Assembly (NCBI GenBank): GCA_034440635.1
Contig: JAOTON010001818.1
Span: 51,001 to 115,000, forward strand
DNA from: Lepas anatifera
Taxonomy: Eukaryota; Arthropoda; Thecostraca; Lepadidae
Reading direction: 5' to 3'
Length of the DNA stretch: 64,000 nt
In this document: positions 58,660 through 64,000 of the stretch, in pieces
How positions within the stretch are numbered: the stretch's first letter is position 1
Layout of the letters: the number at the start of each line of letters is the position of its first letter
The notes under the pieces: generated by a model
The model's database searches: none
What the model was told of the DNA's origin: nothing
The model's input: the letters and a program-made list of their open reading frames with translations, nothing else
Program-made: the position numbers and the translations under genes

Positions 58660-61529
58660 CAGTTCACAATCAATAATGTTCAAGATCTGACCGTTTGGTA
58701 CTCAAACTGTGACCAATTCACTAATAAACGTGAGGACCTTCGGATGGCAATTGCTGGTGTCAATCCAGATATAATAATGCTTACTGAGGTTATCCCTAAA
58801 GCACAACATTTTCCTCTGGCTCTTGCCCTTTTCACAATCCCTAACTACAATATTTTTACCAGCTTTGATCCTGAGAAGTCAGACCTTGGCGCCAGTGGTC
58901 TGCGGGGAATTTCCATCTATGTGAAAACCACAATAAAGTCTTCTCTGGTCACTTTCAGCAGTACTGAGTACATGGAACACTTGTGGCTTAAAGTCAGACT
59001 TCACAGACAGAATTTTCTTCTCATAGGCTGTGTGTACCGAAGCCCCTCTAGTGATGGATGCCAGAGCATGAAAGAGTTTAGCAGAGTTCTAGGTGAAGTT
59101 AAAAATCATTCTCCATCTCATTTGCTGGTTGCTGGCGACTTTAATTTTCCCCAAATAGATTGGGATGGAGAGTTTTCTAGGGCAGCAGCCAGCCACCCCT
59201 CCCATCTTCTTTTGGAAGCTATGCATGACCATTTCCTTTTCCAACATGTATTGAAGCCAACAAGGTACAGAATAGGCCAGGAACCAAGCATCCTGGACTT
59301 GATCTTTTCAAGTGAAGAAAACTTAGTACAGAATATCCAGTACCTTCCAGGTATAGGAAAGAGTGACCATCTAGTCATCCAGTTTAGTATCCTATGCAAC
59401 ATTGTCAACTGTGAAAAGCTGGTTCCTAGGCTGAATTTCAATCGTGCTGACTTTTCTCTCTTTAACCAGATGGTCCGAGATGTAAACTGGTCCATCATGG
59501 CCACTTTAGATGTGGAAAGCTCTTACAGCTTTCTAATGGACCACTTGAACCACATCATAGACTTGTGTATCCCCAGATTCAGGTTCAGAAAAAACGTTAA
59601 AAATATATACATGACAGCCTCTGCCTTGCGTCTCAAGCAGAAGAAAAATGAACTGGCCCGGATCTATCACCAAACAGGTGATGTCATTGACTTTGCTCGC
59701 TTCACACTCTGTCGTAATGAACTAAGGGCGATGACACGCACGCTTCACAGAGAATATGAACACAAGTTGGCATCCAGAGTCAAATCAAACCCAAAGGCCT
59801 TTTGGAGCTACACCAGTTCGAAATTCAAAACTAAAACTGCAATTGGAGACTTGAAAAACAGACACGGTGGACTTGAGTCAGATGATTTTGGAAAAGCCCA
59901 GCTGCTAAACGAGTTCTTTGGCAGCGTTTTTACAGTTGAGGACATGGAGAATGTGCCGGTGTTTGATAGTCGTTACGAGGGTCAACCCCTGGCCGACATT
60001 TTGATATCGGCAGATGCTGTCCGCAAAAAACTGACTTTGCTCAAAACAACCAGCTCGCCTGGCCCAGACCACATCCACCCTCGGATGCTCCATGATGGTG
60101 CTGAGTCACTGTGTTCACCATTGGCTCTCCTTTTTAGAAAATCCCTCGATACAGGAGTCATCCCGCAGGACTGGAAACTGGGCAAAATTACACCCATATA
60201 CAAAAAAGGAGACAAACAAGACCCAGGGGAACTACAGGCCTGTCAGCCTAACCGCCATACCATGCAAACTGCTTGAGTCTCTGATAAAAGATGCACTTCT
60301 GGGCCACCTTGCCGCGCATAACCTTCTGACCAGTCATCAACATGGGTTTCGTCCACAACGTTCGTGCGAATCGCAACTCCTAGAAGCCATGGAAGACTGG
60401 AGTCGGCAAATTGAAGAAGGCCACCCCATCGACACTGTGTATCTAGATTTCCAAAAGGCATTCGACTCGGTCCCGCATGAGCGCCTGGTTACCAAATTAG
60501 AAGGGTATGGTGTAGGGGGAGGCTGCTAGCCTGGTTGAAAGCATTTCTCACTGGTCGCCGCCAGCAGGTGGTGGTTGGCTCTTCAGCTTCTGACTGGGTA
60601 CATGTTACCAGTGGCGTCCCGCAGGGCTCAGTGCTGGGCCCCGTGTTGTTCCTTGTCTATATCAACGACCTGCCGGACACCATCACCTCAGGCATCAAAA
60701 TCTTTGCGGACGACACCAAGCTCTATGCCAGAGCCGACTCCTCCACTCTTGTTGCATCCCTCCAGGCGGACCGGGAAAGGGCACTGGATTGGTCCTCCAC
60801 CTGGCAGATGCCCTTCAACTTAAGCAAATGCGGCGTGCTCCACTTAGGAAACAACAACCAAGAACACAATTACGAAATGGACGGGCGGAAAAGTCCAGGC
60901 ACAAGAGGTTGAGAAGGACCTGGGAGTTCTTGTGGATAGAGACCTGAAATTTCGATGCCAGGCAGCCACAGCAGCCTCTAAGGCATCCAGAGTACTGGCG
61001 ATCATGAGGAGGTCTTTTGCCAACATCGACACTTTCACACTTCAGCTACTCTACAAAACTATGCTGCGCCCACTGCTCGAATACGGAAACTCTGTCTGGG
61101 GACCATTTAACAGGGCAGATCAGAGGCTTATTGAAAGAGTCCAACGTCGAGCCACCCGCATGGTACCATCCCTGAGACGACACTCGTATGTTGACAGACT
61201 GCGTGCACTCAATCTACGCTCCCTCTACCATCGTCGACTCCGGGGGGACATGATAAGAGTTTATCAACTCTTACATGGCGCCATCGATCAGAACTACACC
61301 CAGTTCTTCCATCTTGATGACCGATCTCGAACGCGCGGGCATGCTATGAAGTTAACAAAGCCAGATGCTGTCTCGCGTGCGTAGGGCATCCTTCGGGGTC
61401 CGGATTGTGAACAGCTGGAATTCACTGCCAGCCCACGTGATAGCTGCTCCTTCAGTAAATACGTTCAAGTCTCGGTTGGACAACCACTGGGCCCGGCAGA
61501 TGTTCCACGTCCCCGACGAAGACCGTTAA
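58660..61529 (+). pseudogene. CR1-like copy B ORF2: endonuclease and reverse transcriptase, frameshifted
   Basis: The frame follows UGA without an AUG: LTVWYSNCDQFTNKRED, then LTEVIPKAQHF, GCVYRSPSSDG, AGDFNFPQIDW and GKSDHLVIQF (endonuclease); YRPVSLTAIPCKLLE, QHGFRPQRSCESQ, VYLDFQKAFDSVPH, SGVPQGSVLGPVLFLV and FADDTKLYA (RT; FADD at 60702-60713); KDLGVLVDRDLKF and LEYGNSVWGPFNRADQ (thumb). Register changes occur near 60230, 60515, 60890 and 61375, several in or beside G or A runs, so some could be sequencing errors. The reconstructed end is at UAA 61527-61529. No RNase H is present. In the first part, an AUG at 58744 lies after the conserved endonuclease start and is unlikely to be the real start. 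Confidence 0.88.
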
Positions 61530-61790
61530 TCGACACGAGGGCCTGAGGTGCGTGGGCTTCTCGGTATTCGAGAACCATGTATCTCCCCAGGAGCTCATTA
61601 GGCCCACACATACACTCTAGGAACACTTCTCGGCAGGTCACTCGGTCAACGAGGGCCTCCGCTTCTCTCAGATGCTTCGATCTGAGAAAGACTGACAGAA
61701 GACTCAGCCTGGAAAGAGCGCGTCAAAGACCAGAGCCAACAGGCCGATAAGGCCTTGCAAAATCTGTAATATTTAGGTATAGGTATAGGT

Positions 61791-62116
61791 ACAGGTTTAA
61801 CATGCAAATGTTTCCTCAGAGAGCATTGTCAGATAATTGCGGCCATTTTTCATGATAGTAGGTAAGGATTTCCTGAAGCTATGGTTCATACTTTATGTTG
61901 ATTTGTTTATGTACTGATGATATGAATTTGTTTAATATGTTTGGCTCTTAATCCACAAGAAATTAGTATGTTTAAAAGCCAATAAGTGGGAAAAAGGCTG
62001 CCGGGACCAGGCCCGGACCACATCTTTCCTTGCCGGGGATAGGCCGGGACCAAGAAATATTGGTTGGGACCGGGACTGGAACCAGCTTTTTCCAAAAAGT
62101 CCCACCTCTAGTATAG
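61791..62116. other. Short AT-rich spacer
   Basis: No gene or repeat recognised except a GGGACC/GGTCCC-rich patch at 61995-62105 with repeated GGGACCGGG and CCGGGACCA words. Confidence 0.35.
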
Positions 62117-64000
62117 AGACACAGGTGTTGGGAAAGAAGAAGAAAGGAAGAAAAAGGTAGGGCTGTCGCTTGGTTGTGGAGAACTAGGTGTGTAAAATGA
62201 ATTGATAATTGATATGTTGCTGGTCTGGCTTTTAAGTCAATATTTAATATGTGATCACTAACAATTTATTCTAATATAAAGGCCAAATTAATTCATTACA
62301 GACTAGTAAAGTGTGGTTTCCTATGTAACCAGACATGCTGAGCTCAAATATGATACTTCCCGCACTGATTTAATATTACGATATAATTTGGCACAAAATC
62401 CGTCATATACCTCACGACTACCGATGCACCACTGGAATAATTATGTGATAAACCAGACCCCGTTCAAGTTGTTTGGTAGCATTACGTCATGGCTGGAGAG
62501 GCACAACAGTTACTATGCAGGGCATTGGAGAAATTACACTTTTTCGAACCTCTAAATAACTAATTTTAGAACTGTATCAATAAATCTTCTATGGTTGAAC
62601 AGAAAGCTAAAAGATTTCTAGTTGTGAAACCATCAGATGTTTTGCAAAAACTCCAGTGAAGAATATTATTTTTACAAATTTTCCAGAGCGTGTCGAAATA
62701 AGGACAGGCTCAACACTAACAGCTGTTTGCAGTAAGACTAATCTCGATTTTGATTGGCTGTCGATTTCTGACCTTTGATTGGCTGTTGGTGGCACCTACA
62801 GCAGAAGACAATAAACACCGGTGATCTCTTGAACGAAGGTAGACTTATTTCTCTCGGCTACTAAGTAGGTCTGAGTTGATCAAATAAATGCATGCTCTTT
62901 CAACAAATTCTTTGAAGTGTTATGATTTTTTCATTAGATTTACGTAAAATACTCTGCTCGCCGTTGAAATCAAGGTTACTGTCAAATGGGTGAAACACGT
63001 TGACTTCAATTTATACTAGATTGCTGCCAAATACGCCCAAACTTGGTATGTTCCAGCTGATACTTCCAATAACTTAGTAGAATATCCTAGAAATTAGTAG
63101 GAAAGGGCGGTGATGTCATCATGGGAGGACTATATTTAGTAGGAAACTTGGTTGTACCCGTAGTTTTAGTACCCTGTGATAAACAAACATGACACTAATT
63201 CATGATGCCAGATTGGATTCCAGAATAATAATTCAATACAAGAATAATACTCTAGATCTCTGAGAAAATAGTCCAGAAAACCCTACATGAATCAGCAGAT
63301 TTCCTGCCAAGAGAAATCAATCTCAACTTTCGACTGATCTCGCCCGCCAGAGATGAGGCAGGTACAATAAAGGAAAATCCAGATTTATCAATGCAGTGTG
63401 GTCCAAAGATTTCGCGAATCAGGACAGTACGCGAGCGAAGCGAACGCAGCCCGCGAGCGAAGAGAGCGGACATTCTTACCTGGTATTCTAACCTGGTTAG
63501 TTTCCTTTGACGCAGAGAAAGGAAGGTTGAGTAAGATCCAAGGAGGAAAAAGGAAACCAGACTAACAGACGCGCCAGTCCAACAGCGAGATAGAGCACAG
63601 GTACTTCAATTGAGTGACTGGAATTAAGCGTCTTCCTTGAGAACTTCCGAGTGCTAGGCACTAACATCGCGAATATTTTAAAAGTATCAGTTGTAGGCAA
63701 TTTGAAAAGGAAGCACATGAAATTACAATCGGTTTTCTGCCCTACGAAATGAGTCCTCTGAAGGCCCGGCCTTTGCCGACGTTAGCCTGCAAAGCCGAGG
63801 CCGCCGGAGGCGAAAGTCGGCGCTGCAGGCTGGGTGCGCCGCAGGCAACTTCGCTAACTCGAAAAATTGTTAGGTAAGGTTAGGTTATGTCATGTTTTCA
63901 AAGAGAATTTTGCCATTTTAAAGGATTTTGTTACTATCTGGAGCTATTTAAAACCACGGTTCTATAGATACGGTTCGGACATGACAGCCAGTGACTGCCT
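62117..64000. mobile_element. Dispersed element, copy 2, reaching the right edge
   Basis: 62117-63180 matches 11452-12262 in the same orientation, with a ~240-bp extra segment near 62200-62445. The last ~50 bases (63947-64000) are the reverse complement of the left terminus seen at 11356-11410, so the right terminal inverted repeat ends at or near the window edge (AGTGACTGCCT). 63180-63946 has no counterpart in copy 1 and includes a short TTAGG word cluster at 63870. No transposase is seen. Confidence 0.6.

Larger units (their letters stand above)
58078..61790 (+). mobile_element. CR1-like LINE, copy B, 5'-truncated and frameshifted
   Basis: A plus-strand relative of copy A. Similarity begins at about 58078 inside the ORF1 RRM-like module, so the 5' end is truncated, as usual for target-primed insertion. 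ORF1 remnant, UGA and ORF2 follow in the same order and register as in copy A. The 3' untranslated region (61530-61790) has a small hairpin (TTCTCG and CGAGAA at 61558-61574) and ends in about three TAGGTA/TATAGG units at 61767-61790. Confidence 0.85.

Noticed and set aside
58744..58800. AUG at 58744 as the true ORF2 start of copy B
   Set aside because: Conserved endonuclease residues (WYSNCDQFTNKRED) lie upstream of it and copy A has no equivalent AUG.

Overview
The window reads as non-coding, repeat-dense nuclear DNA from an animal. I see no bacterial-type operons, no rRNA and no convincing host gene. Arrays of CCTAA/TTAGG (with a short TCAGG block) match the telomeric repeat common in arthropods. 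Together with several families of non-LTR retrotransposons, hAT-like and TTAA-type DNA elements and very long (AC)n tracts, this suggests an arthropod with a large genome (crustacean or chelicerate would fit). The assignment is inference; nothing here fixes the species.

Layout. 1-5690: remnants of short inverted-repeat elements, one TTAA-flanked MITE with two CRE-type sites, two tRNA-like fragments. 5690-8790: degenerate CCTAA array interrupted by a near-perfect 436-bp palindrome, then switching strand to TTAGG and TCAGG. 8790-14420: 21-bp and 23-bp minisatellites, another TTAGG patch, an inverted-repeat element, a tRNA-derived SINE-like piece and a 571-bp (AC)n plus (AT)n tract. 16172-16719: second (AC)n tract. 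18145-24083: hAT-like MITEs with visible 8-bp target duplications, a TA-flanked element, and a pair of ~520-bp inverted arms 4 kb apart. 24441-28275: a 3.8-kb satellite of ~20-bp units in higher-order units, each of which opens with a MITE terminus. 29330-31060 (minus): decayed Jockey-type reverse transcriptase with an RNase H domain.

33975-38965 and 50043-52999 (plus): two broken LINEs of one family (AP endonuclease plus RT; the first has a coiled-coil ORF1). 42191-47430 (minus): a CR1-like LINE with intact reading frames and an AAGGT-type 3' tail. 58078-61790 (plus): a 5'-truncated, frameshifted relative of it. 48131-49021 and 53463-54180: CpG-rich tandem repeats of ~310 and ~195 bp. 55244-57899: a 2.66-kb fold-back transposon with a perfect 8-bp target duplication. 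11452-12262 and 62117-63180: two copies of another dispersed element, one reaching the right window edge.

Most interesting: in both CR1-like copies ORF1 and ORF2 lie in the same frame, separated only by one UGA followed by C (UGA-CUA in the intact copy). ORF2 has no in-frame AUG ahead of the endonuclease domain. This points to stop-codon readthrough as the way the polymerase is made. Other items worth checking are the palindrome inside the telomere-like array, the fold-back element, the MITE-seeded satellite, and a minisatellite whose every unit carries a consensus 5' splice site.
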